NCBI GenBank assembly: GCA_023398375.1
Contig: JAEWSH010000019.1
Location: 184,000 to 247,999 of the forward strand
Length of the DNA stretch: 64,000 nucleotides
Reading direction: 5' to 3'
Origin: Bacillota bacterium
GTDB taxonomy: Bacteria > Bacillota > Clostridia > Lachnospirales > Lachnospiraceae
Shown: piece after piece, positions 33,721-43,588 of the stretch
Numbering within the stretch: the first letter of the stretch is position 1
Layout: each line of letters begins with the position of its first letter
Program-made: the position numbers and the translations under genes
The notes under the pieces: generated by a model
Told to the model about the DNA's origin: nothing
Databases searched by the model: none
The model's input: only the letters and a program-made list of their open reading frames with translations

Positions 33721-34602
33721 GTGAACAAAAAGAACATATATCCACTATGGTTTTTGGTGGTACCACTCATATTATATATTGTATTTTTCTTATTCCCGAG
33801 CGTTTTAGGCGTCATGTACTCTTTTACGGATTGGAGTGCAAGGAGCAGTGTGACCGGATTGCATTTTATAGGAATTCAGAATTACATAGATATCTTTACC
33901 TCTGATAAAGATTATGCTTTTGGAATCAGCCATACACTAATCTTCACAGTGATTTCAAATATTGTAAAATTAATTCCGGCACTATTTCTTGCAATTCTTT
34001 TACAGGAAGGAATAAAGGGAAAAGGGCTGTATCGTACAATATTTTATTTACCGTCTATTCTGCCTTTTGTAATTATCGGTCTGGTATTTAAATCTGTTTT
34101 GAACTATAATACAGGACTTTTGAACATGGCATTGGATGCTCTGCATCTGGGATTTTTGAAACAGAAATGGCTTTCCGACCTGCATGTGGTCTGGAAATCA
34201 ATCTATGGTGTAGATGCATGGCGTGGAATTGGTTATGTAATGACTATCTTTCTGGCAGGTTTGAATGCAATCCCGAAGTCATATTACGAAGCAGCCGAAA
34301 TTGACGGAGCAAATTTCTGGCACAAGCTTAGATTTGTGACATTACCGATGATGACCAGTTCCATTATGATCAATCTGGTATTTGGTCTTACCTATGGACT
34401 CAAAGTATTCGACATTGTATATGTATTAACAAACGGTGGTCCGGGACACGCTACAGAAGTACTGACGACTTATGCATTTCAACTATATTCGAATGGTCAA
34501 TATGGAATGTCTACCGCCTTAAATGCCATCCTGCTTGTGATAACGGCGGTCATTGGTGTCATGGTAGTAAAGGTAATGAGCAGAAAGGAGATACAGCAGT
34601 AA
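33721..34602 (+). CDS. Carbohydrate ABC transporter permease (MsmF type)
   Basis: 293 aa from a GTG behind AGGAGG. Six membrane segments; the coupling-helix EAA motif reads YYEAAEIDGANFWHKLRFVTLP. First of the two permease subunits of this importer; it ends by overlapping the next start by 1 bp. Confidence 0.94.
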   Translation: MNKKNIYPLWFLVVPLILYIVFFLFPSVLGVMYSFTDWSARSSVTGLHFIGIQNYIDIFTSDKDYAFGISHTLIFTVISNIVKLIPALFLAILLQEGIKGKGLYRTIFYLPSILPFVIIGLVFKSVLNYNTGLLNMALDALHLGFLKQKWLSDLHVVWKSIYGVDAWRGIGYVMTIFLAGLNAIPKSYYEAAEIDGANFWHKLRFVTLPMMTSSIMINLVFGLTYGLKVFDIVYVLTNGGPGHATEVLTTYAFQLYSNGQYGMSTALNAILLVITAVIGVMVVKVMSRKEIQQ

Positions 34603-35423
34603 TGAAAAAGAAAATCTTTCAGAACTTAGGGAAACAGATCTTATGTATTTTCTTATGTATCATTGTCATAGCTCCATTTTATATGGTGCTGATCAATTCT
34701 TTTAAAACAAAAGCAGAAGCATCGCGCATGAGTCTGCTGCTTCCAACAAAGTGGATGTTCAGCAATTACACGGAAGTAATTGAAAAGGGTAAATTATTAC
34801 AGGGATTTTTAAATAGTTTTCTTTATGCATCGGTCGCGACCTTTGTAGGTGTTATGCTTTGTGCAATGGCTGCGTTTGTATTGAGTAGAAGAAAATCCAG
34901 ATTAACGGATTTTGTTTATTATTTTGTATTATGCGGCTTATTTTTCCCGGTGAACTATGTTACATTAGTGCGTGTGTTCCAGACAATGAATCTGACGAAC
35001 ACACGTATGGGAATTATCATAACGTTTACTAGTGCGATGATCCCCTTCTGTGTGTTCACCATTCGTAACTTTGTATTATCCGTACCGGTGGAGATGGATG
35101 AAGCGGCAGTAATCGATGGAGCAGGATCGATTTCTTTATTTTTTAAGATCATTGTACCCCTTTTAAAACCAACCTTAGTTACCTGCTTCATTTTACAATT
35201 TATGGGTGTGTGGAGTGATTTTTTAACGCCATTGTATTTATCCAGTAAAAGTAAATTATTTCCAATGACTATGGCGGTATATCAGTTCTTTGGGAAAAAT
35301 ACGAATTATTGGAATTATATATTTGCTGATATTATATTGACCTGTATTCCTGTGCTCGTGGTCTATCTTTTTGGGCAAAAATATATTGTGAGCGGTATGA
35401 CGAGCGGTGCTGTTAAAGAGTAA
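34602..35423 (+). CDS. Carbohydrate ABC transporter permease (MsmG type)
   Basis: 273 aa, six membrane segments, EAA motif VEMDEAAVIDGAGSISLFFK and the typical C-terminal QKYIVSGMTSGAVKE. Second permease subunit. No ATPase gene follows; a shared MsmK-type ATPase encoded elsewhere is expected. The GH95 gene starts 15 bp downstream. Confidence 0.94.
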   Translation: MKKKIFQNLGKQILCIFLCIIVIAPFYMVLINSFKTKAEASRMSLLLPTKWMFSNYTEVIEKGKLLQGFLNSFLYASVATFVGVMLCAMAAFVLSRRKSRLTDFVYYFVLCGLFFPVNYVTLVRVFQTMNLTNTRMGIIITFTSAMIPFCVFTIRNFVLSVPVEMDEAAVIDGAGSISLFFKIIVPLLKPTLVTCFILQFMGVWSDFLTPLYLSSKSKLFPMTMAVYQFFGKNTNYWNYIFADIILTCIPVLVVYLFGQKYIVSGMTSGAVKE

Positions 35424-35438
35424 AAGGAAGCTTGGAGT

Positions 35439-37748
35439 ATGAAAAAATATACCTTAAATAGTAAAATAGGTGCTGTCAGATGGGGAGAAGCATACCCGAT
35501 CGGAAACGGACATCTGGGTGCTATGATTTATGGAAATGTACCTGTCAATAGGATCGATCTATCACAAAATACCTTTTATAGCGGAGCGAAAGAAGAAAAC
35601 TGTCAGGAAGGTGCTGCAGCAGCTTTTCAGAAAATGAGGGAAGAGGCGGAGCATGGGAACTATCAAAAAGTACATGAGGCAGCAGAAGATTTTATTGGAA
35701 AAAGAGGAAACTATGGAACCAATCTGCCAGTGGGAAGTCTGTATATTGTATATGGAACGGATCAACAGCATGTCAGATTAAAGGAACGTTCTTTATCCAT
35801 ATTGAATGGAACTGCAAGGCGGAATATTAAAATAGAAGAAACAGATACCTATATTGAAGAAAAAATATTTGCATCTAACAGGGATCATGTTTTGGCGTTT
35901 CAGATCGTAGGAACAAATTATTTCGATATTCAATTTCAATTAGCAGCAGAAGGCATTGTTAATTATCAAGGCTATGATACGCATGCACGGATACTGTTTG
36001 AATGTCATGCACATGAACTCTTACATTGTGAGAGGAGAACAGGAGTTACGCTTAATGGACAATGTATTCTGGTAAGTGATGGTGCAGTGGAAACGGATAG
36101 ACAGAAGATTTCCATCGAGAATTGTAAACGGGTGTATGTTTTTGTAAATATGCAGACGGATTTTCTAAAATTGATGGGATGGGAAGACTGGTTCGAACAG
36201 ATACCATTTTTTAAACAAGCAGTTAATAATCTGATAGAAACAGTAACAAAAGACAGAGAAAAGGTATTCCTTATAAATTACTGTGACAGGTTCATGGAAG
36301 CATTATATGAAAGGCATACACAAGATTTCCGTTTCTTTATGGAAAGAAGTACGCTGACTATTTCTGATACAGATAGAAAAGTTGGAGATGCAATTTCCTT
36401 CCTGTATCAGTATGGCAGGTATTTATTGCTTTCGTCTTCCAGGGAGGATTCTATTTTGCCGGCTCATCTGCAGGGCATCTGGAATGACAATGTTGCGTGC
36501 CGGATCGGATGGAGTTGTGATATGCATCTCGACATTAATACACAGATGAATTATTGGACGTCGGAAGTGACAAATCTATCAGAAACAACAAAACCTTTGT
36601 TTCAGTGGATTGAGCATGCACTATATCCGGCTGGAAAAGTAACCGCAGAGAAATGTTATGGACTTAAAGGCTGGGTCGGAGAAATCGTATCAAATGCATG
36701 GGGATATGCAATGCCTTACTGGGCATCCCCGATTGCCCCTTGTCCGACAGGCGGGGTATGGATTCTGACACACATGTGGGAGCATTACCTATATACAGAA
36801 AATAAAGTGTTTTTAGAGCAGCATGCATTTCCGTTGATAGAATCAGCAGTTCTGTTCTTTAAAGATTATATATTTGAGACAGGAGATGGAATCTCTTGCG
36901 GTCCGTCTGTCTCACCGGAGAATAGTTTTGAAGAAAACGGTAATTTATATCAGCTCAGCAATGGATGTACCTATGAATTAACATTGATACGGGAGCTGTT
37001 TCAAATTTATCTAATGGCCGTAAAAGAATTGGAAAAAGAAGAATCGAATATGATTCTTGAGATAAAAGATAAATGGAAACGCCTGCTTCCTTATCGGATT
37101 ACGAAGGAGGGAACGATTGCAGAATATCATCATGATCTCAATATTCCTGACAAGCAGCACCGTCACACGAGCCATCTTCTTGGACTGTTTCCATTTTCGC
37201 AGATAACACCCCAAAAAAGTCCCAAACTATGCGAGGCAGTAGAAAAGACCATTCTGCAAAAGGTAACCCCGATAGAAAATTGGGAAGATACCGGTTGGGC
37301 AAGTTCCATGCTTATGCTTTATGAAGCAAGATTGGGGCATGGAAATCAGGCTTATGAACATATGAGACGCGTGATGGGGAAATTACTGGAGCCGAATGCT
37401 ATGGTATATCATCCTCCAACCAGGGGTGCAGATGCTTTTGACCACGTATATGAGCTGGATGGCAACACAGGTCTTACCACATGTATTGCAGAGATGCTGC
37501 TGCAGAGTCATGATGGCATAATCAGAATACTTCCGGCATTGCCGGAAGCATGGAAAAACGGAGAGGTGAAGGGACTGCGTGCCAGAGGAAATATGGTAGT
37601 AGATCTGCAATGGAAGAATCATAAACTGCAGCGCCTGCAATGCGAATCCCCAATCGACAGGGAATGTACTTTCTTAATTGACGGGGAAGTACGAAAGACT
37701 AAGTTACAGGGTGGAGTGGCTTTTATAACTTATGGGATTCAAGTGTAA
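35439..37748 (+). CDS. Glycoside hydrolase family 95, alpha-L-fucosidase
   Basis: 769 aa without signal peptide. N-terminal domain with RWGEAYPIGNGHLGAMIYGN and SQNTFYSG, then an (alpha/alpha)6 barrel with HLQGIWNDN and the segment HLDINTQMNYW, which carries the catalytic Asn pair in this family (here Asp365 and Asn367). C-terminal part with HRHTSHLLGLFPF and ELDGNTGLTTCIAEMLLQSHDG. GH95 enzymes are mostly inverting alpha-1,2-L-fucosidases of host glycans; some act on L-galactose. Placed in the importer operon, it probably frees fucose from imported oligosaccharides. Confidence 0.94.
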   Translation: MKKYTLNSKIGAVRWGEAYPIGNGHLGAMIYGNVPVNRIDLSQNTFYSGAKEENCQEGAAAAFQKMREEAEHGNYQKVHEAAEDFIGKRGNYGTNLPVGSLYIVYGTDQQHVRLKERSLSILNGTARRNIKIEETDTYIEEKIFASNRDHVLAFQIVGTNYFDIQFQLAAEGIVNYQGYDTHARILFECHAHELLHCERRTGVTLNGQCILVSDGAVETDRQKISIENCKRVYVFVNMQTDFLKLMGWEDWFEQIPFFKQAVNNLIETVTKDREKVFLINYCDRFMEALYERHTQDFRFFMERSTLTISDTDRKVGDAISFLYQYGRYLLLSSSREDSILPAHLQGIWNDNVACRIGWSCDMHLDINTQMNYWTSEVTNLSETTKPLFQWIEHALYPAGKVTAEKCYGLKGWVGEIVSNAWGYAMPYWASPIAPCPTGGVWILTHMWEHYLYTENKVFLEQHAFPLIESAVLFFKDYIFETGDGISCGPSVSPENSFEENGNLYQLSNGCTYELTLIRELFQIYLMAVKELEKEESNMILEIKDKWKRLLPYRITKEGTIAEYHHDLNIPDKQHRHTSHLLGLFPFSQITPQKSPKLCEAVEKTILQKVTPIENWEDTGWASSMLMLYEARLGHGNQAYEHMRRVMGKLLEPNAMVYHPPTRGADAFDHVYELDGNTGLTTCIAEMLLQSHDGIIRILPALPEAWKNGEVKGLRARGNMVVDLQWKNHKLQRLQCESPIDRECTFLIDGEVRKTKLQGGVAFITYGIQV

Positions 37749-37762
37749 AAGCTAGTTTATGT

Positions 37763-37975
37763 TTTTGAGTTCGTCAATTTGCACAATCTAAGTTACTACA
37801 AAAATGATGCACAGAAATGATACAATGTATCATTTCGCGCATGAAAAACTCGGGTTTTCTGTGACCAACGCTTCCAAAAAACACCTCGCGGTATCTATGG
37901 CTGAACTGTAACTTGGATTCAGCACGCAGTAGCGGCTTTTCATATAGTTGCTCACGCAGTATTGACAGCAATCAG
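37763..37975 (-). repeat. Degenerate MITE-like element (TTTGCACA family), copy 1
   Basis: The left part (TTTGAGTTCGTCAATTTGCA at 37765) equals the reverse complement of the right end of the element at 38101-38343, so this copy is inverted relative to it. Inside, the reverse complements of GTGAGCAACT..ATGAA and GCGTGCTGA..TCCAAG are shared with the copies at 38101 and 52196. The far end is lost. The 726-bp interval 37749-38474 has no gene; it holds this copy, a terminator and copy 2. Confidence 0.55.
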
Positions 37976-38005
37976 TCATGCCATAGCGATGTGATCTAGT
38001 CAAAG

Positions 38006-38046
38006 AGCAAGTAAGACCTAAGAAACAGGTATTACTTGCTTTTTTG
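38006..38046 (+). terminator. Intrinsic terminator after the GH95 importer operon
   Basis: AGCAAGTAAGACCT pairs with AGGTATTACTTGCT (one mismatch) and is followed by a T-run. It lies 258 bp after the GH95 stop, behind the degenerate repeat. Confidence 0.8.
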
Positions 38047-38100
38047 ATCGATAGGATTTAAGCAAATATTGTTTTTTTAACCTCTAGGGTTCAATTGCTA

Positions 38101-38343
38101 AAAGTTTATCATAGAGCTTGGCTTCGTTAATTTGCACATATAATTACCAGACAAAAATGGATGCAGAACATAGTTCGGTGAGCAACTGTATGAAGCCGCT
38201 GGTACTTAGAACATGTATTTTATGTTCTTATGTACCATTGCGTGCTGAGTTCAAGCGGAAGCGTGTTGCGAATGAACTATGTTCTGCATCCATTTCTCTA
38301 AACATAAATTGTGCAAATTAACGAACTCAAATAATAAACTTTT
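38101..38343 (+). repeat. MITE-like palindromic element (TTTGCACA family), copy 2, most complete
   Basis: About 240 bp. Outer ends AAAGTTTAT / ATAAACTTT, then CGTTAATTTGCACA / TGTGCAAATTAACG, then a 22-bp perfect inner pair that starts AAATGGATGCAGAACATAGT (from 38155) and returns near 38274-38297. The centre carries GTGAGCAACTGTATGAAGCC and GCGTGCTGAGTTCAAGCGG, shared with copies at 37763 and 52196. No coding capacity. It lies between the GH95 operon and the GH78 gene. Confidence 0.8.
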
Positions 38344-38474
38344 GACACTGTTCTCTTTTAGACGATAATTTCTATGTGTAAGAATTGGATAATCCATGTC
38401 ATGCATAATGAGGATATGATACATTTGAATAGAATGAAAGCTTAAAATAGAAAGGAATAGAAGGGTGTGATTTT

Positions 38475-41117
38475 ATGGTTCGTGTGATAAGAGTTAGAAT
38501 GGATTATTTGGATAATCCGGTAGGAGTTACCTGTGTACCGCAGATTTCATGGGAGATTATCAGCAATATGAAAAATGTATTGCAGAAAACTTACCAGGTA
38601 CAGGCGGCAAAAGATATTACATTTACAAAGATGGTGTTTGACAGCGGTGAAGTGAAAGGGGAAGAATCTGCCCATGTAAAACTGGAGGGCTTGAAGTTAG
38701 AATCCTTACAGAAATATTATCTGCGTGTTAAAATTTCCGTTAATCAGGGAGAAACAAGTGATTGGAGTGAACCTGGATTTTTTGTGACAGCGCTTGTTGA
38801 AAATGAGTGGAAAGCATCTTTTATTTCGGCAGAAACAGAAAAGGATGCAGATAACTCAAAAGGGACATATCTTAGAAAAGAGTTTGAAGTAAAAGGTAAA
38901 GTAGAGAAAGCATTCGTATGCACAACAGCCCTGGGATTATATAAATTCTATATCAATGGAGAAAAAATAGGAACAGATGAATTAACACCCGGCTGGACTT
39001 CTTACAATAAGCATTTACTGTATCAGACTTATGATATCACAGAATATTTACAGGAAGGCAGCAATGCTTGCGGTGCTATGCTTGGAGCCGGATGGTATAA
39101 AGGAAAAATGGGATTTGCCGGATTGCGTAATCATTATGGAAAACAGACTGCTTTTCTTTGCCAGATGCATATTACATATGAAGATGGTACGACAAGCGAA
39201 GTTATTTCAGATGATACCTGGAAAGGAATGGATGCACCGGTACTATTTTCAGAAATTTACGCAGGAGAAACATATGATGCGAATTGCGAAATAGCCGGAT
39301 GGAATAAGCCAGGACTACCGGCTGCTGATTGGAGAAGGATTAATGAAGTAGTCTTTGATAAATCAGTTTTAGAAGCACAGGGCGGATGTAAAGTCTCAGA
39401 AATAGAAGAAATCCAGGGGAAACGTATTTTTAGAACGCCAAAAGGAGATATGGTCATTGATTTTGGACAGAATCTTACAGGATGGGTACATTTTAAAGTA
39501 CAAGGAAAAGCAGGAGATATAGTAGCGTTAAAATGTTTTGAAGTTCTGGATGCGGAAGGAAATGTGTATTTAGATAATCTGCGTACGGCAGAGCAAAGGA
39601 TACTCTATACGCTTGGGAGTGACAAGGAAGAAAAATATCATCCCAATTTTACATTTCAGGGCTTTCAGTTCGTTAAGGTCGTGCAATATCCAGGGACGCC
39701 TAAGCTCGAAGATTTTTCGGCTTTTGCCGTGCATTCGGATATGGGACAGACCGGATTTTTTGAGTGTTCCAATCAGGAACTGAATCAGCTTCAACACAAT
39801 ATATTATGGGGCTTAAAAGGTAATTTCGTAGATATTCCAACAGATTGTCCGCAGAGAGATGAGCGTCTCGGCTGGACCGGAGATGCGCAGATCTTCTGCC
39901 GGACAGCGAGCTTCTTGATGAATACTTACAATTTTATGAGAAAATGGTTGAAAGACGTAGCAGCAGACCAAACACCGGAAGGCGGTGTGCCGCATGTAGT
40001 ACCGGATATATTATCAGGAAATACAGAAGATGATTGGTTAATGTCGCAGGGAAGTCACTCCGCAGCGGCTTGGGCAGATGTTGCTGTCATTAATCCATGG
40101 ACGGTATATCAGACGTTTGGCGATAAAAAGATATTAGAAGAGCAATATGCAAGCATGAAGGGGTGGATTGACTTTATGCGAACGCATGCCGAGGATTATA
40201 TATGGAATTACAAACTGCAATTCGGTGATTGGGTTGCATTGGATGCCGAAGAAGGAAGCTATTTTGGAGCAACACCGAATGATCTGACCTGTACCGCATA
40301 TTTTGCATATTCGACGGGACTTTTTGTGAAAATCGCAAAAGTGCTGAATCGAATAGAAGATTATGAATATTATAGTAATTTGTACTGTAAGATCGTGGAT
40401 AAATTTCAAAGCACATTTTTTGATACAGAAGGTAATATGACTGCACAGACGCAGACAGCTCATATCGTGGCACTTTATTTCAGATTAGTTCCGGAAAAGT
40501 ATAGAGAAAAAATTATACAGAACTTGGTAAAATTACTGGAAAAGGAAAATGGACATCTGGTAACGGGCTTTGTGGGTACTCCGTATTTCTGTCATGCATT
40601 GAGTGAAAACGGCTGCATGAAGGAAGCTTATGAATTGCTTATGAAGGACGATTTTCCATCTTGGCTCTATCAGGTAAAAAAGGGAGCAACAACAGTATGG
40701 GAACATTGGGATGGTCTGAAACCGGATGGAACGATGTGGAGCCCGGATATGAATTCCTTTAACCATTATGCATACGGCGCAATTGGAGAATGGCTGTATC
40801 GTGTAGTGGCAGGCATTGAAATAGATGAAGATATGCCCGGATATAAACACACCATCATACAACCGCATGTGGGCGGCAATTTAACATATGTAAAAGGAGA
40901 ATACGATTCTGTCTATGGAGCAGTCAAAACGCATTGGCAGGCTGCGGGCAGAGAAGTGATTCTGGAAGTAGAGATACCGGCAAATACCACAGCTACCATC
41001 AAATTAGAACAGGCAAAGAAAGTAACTGCAATGGAGGAATTGCAATTTGAGCTGATAGAAGATGTTTGGACTGCAAAAACAGGATCAGGTCATTATGTAA
41101 TTCAATATGAGATGTAA
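38475..41117 (+). CDS. Glycoside hydrolase family 78, alpha-L-rhamnosidase
   Basis: 880 aa without signal peptide. N-terminal beta domains (NPVGVTCVPQISWEI; FYINGEKIGTDELTPGWTSY; LLGAGWYKG-like GAMLGAGWYKG) are followed by the (alpha/alpha)6 barrel with the diagnostic DCPQRDERLGWTGDAQ, which contains acidic residues of the active site, and TVWEHWDG. It releases L-rhamnose from plant or bacterial glycans inside the cell. It lies upstream of a second sugar importer and is followed downstream by rhaB and rhaA. Confidence 0.96.
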   Translation: MVRVIRVRMDYLDNPVGVTCVPQISWEIISNMKNVLQKTYQVQAAKDITFTKMVFDSGEVKGEESAHVKLEGLKLESLQKYYLRVKISVNQGETSDWSEPGFFVTALVENEWKASFISAETEKDADNSKGTYLRKEFEVKGKVEKAFVCTTALGLYKFYINGEKIGTDELTPGWTSYNKHLLYQTYDITEYLQEGSNACGAMLGAGWYKGKMGFAGLRNHYGKQTAFLCQMHITYEDGTTSEVISDDTWKGMDAPVLFSEIYAGETYDANCEIAGWNKPGLPAADWRRINEVVFDKSVLEAQGGCKVSEIEEIQGKRIFRTPKGDMVIDFGQNLTGWVHFKVQGKAGDIVALKCFEVLDAEGNVYLDNLRTAEQRILYTLGSDKEEKYHPNFTFQGFQFVKVVQYPGTPKLEDFSAFAVHSDMGQTGFFECSNQELNQLQHNILWGLKGNFVDIPTDCPQRDERLGWTGDAQIFCRTASFLMNTYNFMRKWLKDVAADQTPEGGVPHVVPDILSGNTEDDWLMSQGSHSAAAWADVAVINPWTVYQTFGDKKILEEQYASMKGWIDFMRTHAEDYIWNYKLQFGDWVALDAEEGSYFGATPNDLTCTAYFAYSTGLFVKIAKVLNRIEDYEYYSNLYCKIVDKFQSTFFDTEGNMTAQTQTAHIVALYFRLVPEKYREKIIQNLVKLLEKENGHLVTGFVGTPYFCHALSENGCMKEAYELLMKDDFPSWLYQVKKGATTVWEHWDGLKPDGTMWSPDMNSFNHYAYGAIGEWLYRVVAGIEIDEDMPGYKHTIIQPHVGGNLTYVKGEYDSVYGAVKTHWQAAGREVILEVEIPANTTATIKLEQAKKVTAMEELQFELIEDVWTAKTGSGHYVIQYEM

Positions 41118-41221
41118 CCTTGCGGTACTCATACTGAACTTTAACATAAGACTCAATTGTTCATGAAGGAGTACTGGATTTTCTATGTCAGGGATAGAAA
41201 ATGCATGTTAGTATCATAGTA

Positions 41222-41241
41222 ACATAACAACGTTGTTATGT
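41222..41241 (+). promoter_or_regulatory. Perfect 20-bp palindrome, candidate operator
   Basis: ACATAACAACGTTGTTATGT is a perfect inverted repeat with no spacer, 40 bp before the importer gene at 41282. No T-run follows. A dimeric repressor site is likelier than a terminator. The binding protein is unknown. Confidence 0.5.
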
Positions 41242-41281
41242 ATGGTAACGATTCACTGTATAACAAAAGGGAGGATACAAA

Positions 41282-42643
41282 ATGAAATTTAAAAAGGTAT
41301 GTGCACTTACTTTAGCCACTGTAATGGCAGCCGGGAGCCTGGCAGGCTGCGGTAATTCAGCCGGCGATAGTACATCTGGTACCGCTGAATCACAGGAAGC
41401 AGGTTCTGAGGCAGAAGCATCAGAAGCCACAGGAGAAAAACCATATGAAGGAGTAACACTTAGTGTTTTAATTGATTCCGATATCACAGCAGCAGGTTTG
41501 GAAGCAGTAATGGAGGCGGCAAAAGAAAAATTGGGAATGAGCTTTGAACTGGAAACAAGAGTTGGTGGAAGCGATGGTGATAATATTGTCAAAACGCGTT
41601 TGGCCTCAGGCGATATGTCTGATATTTGTGTTTACAATTCGGGTTCTTTATTAGCTGCATTGAATCCAGCAGAGTATTTCATTGATATCTCAGGAGAAAA
41701 ATTTGTTTCACGCCTGGATGATACTTATAAGGAGACAGTGACCATCGATGGAGCAACCTATGGAGTTCCGTTCTCTTCTTCGCAGGCAGGAGCAATTCTC
41801 TATTCAAAACCGATTTATGAAGAGCTGGGGCTTACAGTACCTAAGACCTGGGATGAATTTTTAGCAAACTGTGATGCTATCAAGGCAGCAGGTAAGACAG
41901 CCGTTATTGGTACTTTTGCGGATAGTTGGACTTCACAGGTCATGTATCTAGGAGATAATTATAATGTGATTTCCGCAAATCCTGATTTTGCAAAAGAGTT
42001 TGAAGCAGGAACAGCCAAATATGCAAGTACACCAGCGGGAATAAAAAGTTTCCAGAAATTAGCAGATGTAAAAAAGTATTACAATGAAGATTATCTGGCT
42101 GCTACGTATGATGACGGATGTGATATGATGGCAAATGCAGAAGGCGCACACTGGGTCATGCTGACACAGGCATTATCCAATATCTATGAATTATATGGAG
42201 ATCAAGTGAATGATATCGGTGTATTTGCAATTCCGGGAGATGTTCCGGAGGATAATGGCTTAACTGTCTGGATGCCGGGTTCCCTTTATGGAAATAAGAA
42301 TTCCGAAAACGTAGATGCAGTAAAAGCGTTCATGGAATTTTATGTAAGTAATGAAGCATTAGATATTTATTCTTCTGTAGTATTACCGGATGGACCGTTT
42401 TGTATCAAAGGATATCAACTTCCGGATAATGCATATGAAGGAGTTGCAACTGATATGCAAGCCTATTTTGATGCTGGAAAAACAATCACAGCACTTGAAT
42501 TTATGACAGCTGTAAAGGGTTCCAACTGTGCTTCTATTTGTGTTGAAGTTGGTTCGGGACAGACAACCGCGGAAGAAGCAGCAGCGGCATACGATGAAGA
42601 TTGTAAGAAACAGGCAGTACAACTTGGATTGAATTGGGATTAG
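41282..42643 (+). CDS. Carbohydrate ABC transporter substrate-binding lipoprotein
   Basis: 453 aa. Signal peptide ending LAGC with Cys23 and an acidic/Ser/Thr-rich linker. Family 1 solute-binding protein (GVTLSVLIDSDITAAGLEAV, SGDMSDICVYNSGSL, LYSKPIYEELGLTVPKTWDE). It is the first gene of an importer with the two permeases downstream. Position after the alpha-L-rhamnosidase suggests rhamnose-containing oligosaccharides as ligand (inference). Its sequence differs clearly from the binding protein at 32311. Confidence 0.93.
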   Translation: MKFKKVCALTLATVMAAGSLAGCGNSAGDSTSGTAESQEAGSEAEASEATGEKPYEGVTLSVLIDSDITAAGLEAVMEAAKEKLGMSFELETRVGGSDGDNIVKTRLASGDMSDICVYNSGSLLAALNPAEYFIDISGEKFVSRLDDTYKETVTIDGATYGVPFSSSQAGAILYSKPIYEELGLTVPKTWDEFLANCDAIKAAGKTAVIGTFADSWTSQVMYLGDNYNVISANPDFAKEFEAGTAKYASTPAGIKSFQKLADVKKYYNEDYLAATYDDGCDMMANAEGAHWVMLTQALSNIYELYGDQVNDIGVFAIPGDVPEDNGLTVWMPGSLYGNKNSENVDAVKAFMEFYVSNEALDIYSSVVLPDGPFCIKGYQLPDNAYEGVATDMQAYFDAGKTITALEFMTAVKGSNCASICVEVGSGQTTAEEAAAAYDEDCKKQAVQLGLNWD

Positions 42644-42670
42644 GCATAGTTACACATATGTGACTCATGG

Positions 42671-42703
42671 TTAGCCGTCCAATTAGTTTGGACGGCTAAT
42701 CTT
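42671..42703 (+). terminator. Hairpin between binding-protein and permease genes
   Basis: Perfect 12-bp stem TTAGCCGTCCAA / TTGGACGGCTAA with a 5-nt loop, followed only by TCTT. It probably serves as a weak terminator or mRNA stabiliser that keeps the binding protein in excess over the permeases. Confidence 0.7.
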
Positions 42704-42729
42704 ATAAAGACATGGAGGTTTAAGATGAT

Positions 42730-43587
42730 ATGAATAATAAGAAAATCTATTCGATGTGGTTTTTGGTACCATCATTGGTAATCTTTAGTATCTTCTTCCT
42801 GATTCCGTTAGTGACTTCACTTTTTTATAGTATGACGGTATGGGATTTTAAGACATATACATTTGTGGGACTGGATAACTTTAAGATGTTCTTTTCGGAA
42901 CGCTCCTTAAATATTGGTATCAAAAACACATTGATTTATGCATTTTTAACAAGCAGTATGAAGGTAATCATTGCATTTTTCTTAGCAGTTTTTTTAACAA
43001 GCAAGATTCGGACAAAGAATTTATTGCGTTCTATCGTGTTTTTTCCGAATCTAGTCAGTACGATTGCAGTAGGCATTACATTTGCAGCATTGATGCATCC
43101 GACCAAAGGACTGTTCAATCTTGTGCTGCATACATTGGGATTTGAAAAAGTTGATTGGTTGGGAAATACAAGTATTGCACTTTTTAGTGTCATCTTTACA
43201 GATATATGGAAGGGTGTCGGTGTCGCAACGGTTATTTATATAGCTGGAATACAGTCGATCGACAAGACATATTATGAAGCGGCATCTATTGATGGTGCCA
43301 ACGGATGGAGACAGTTAAGAGATGTTACAGTTCCGCTGGTGAAGCCGGCTATGACTTCCGTTATTATACTATCGTTGATTGGCGGTCTTCGCTCCTTTGA
43401 TTTGATCTGGGCCATGACAGGAGGGGGACCTGGATTTGCGACTGATGTGGTGGCATCTGTTGTATACAAGCAATATGCAGCCGGTTATTATGGACTTTCC
43501 ACAGCCGGAAATGTTATTATGTTTCTATTGATTGCAGTAATAGCCTTCCCATTGCAAAAATTCTTATTAAGCAGGGAGGAGCACTGA
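42730..43587 (+). CDS. Carbohydrate ABC transporter permease (MsmF type)
   Basis: 285 aa; GGAGG lies 11 nt upstream of the ATG. Six membrane segments and the EAA motif YYEAASIDGANGWRQLRDVTVP. First permease of the second importer. The next gene starts 1 bp after its stop. Confidence 0.94.
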   Translation: MNNKKIYSMWFLVPSLVIFSIFFLIPLVTSLFYSMTVWDFKTYTFVGLDNFKMFFSERSLNIGIKNTLIYAFLTSSMKVIIAFFLAVFLTSKIRTKNLLRSIVFFPNLVSTIAVGITFAALMHPTKGLFNLVLHTLGFEKVDWLGNTSIALFSVIFTDIWKGVGVATVIYIAGIQSIDKTYYEAASIDGANGWRQLRDVTVPLVKPAMTSVIILSLIGGLRSFDLIWAMTGGGPGFATDVVASVVYKQYAAGYYGLSTAGNVIMFLLIAVIAFPLQKFLLSREEH

Positions 43588-43588
43588 T

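Noticed and set aside
37800..38000. Coding remnant in the GH95-GH78 gap
   Set aside because: All frames are short and the sequence is explained by inverted-repeat arms of the MITE-like family.
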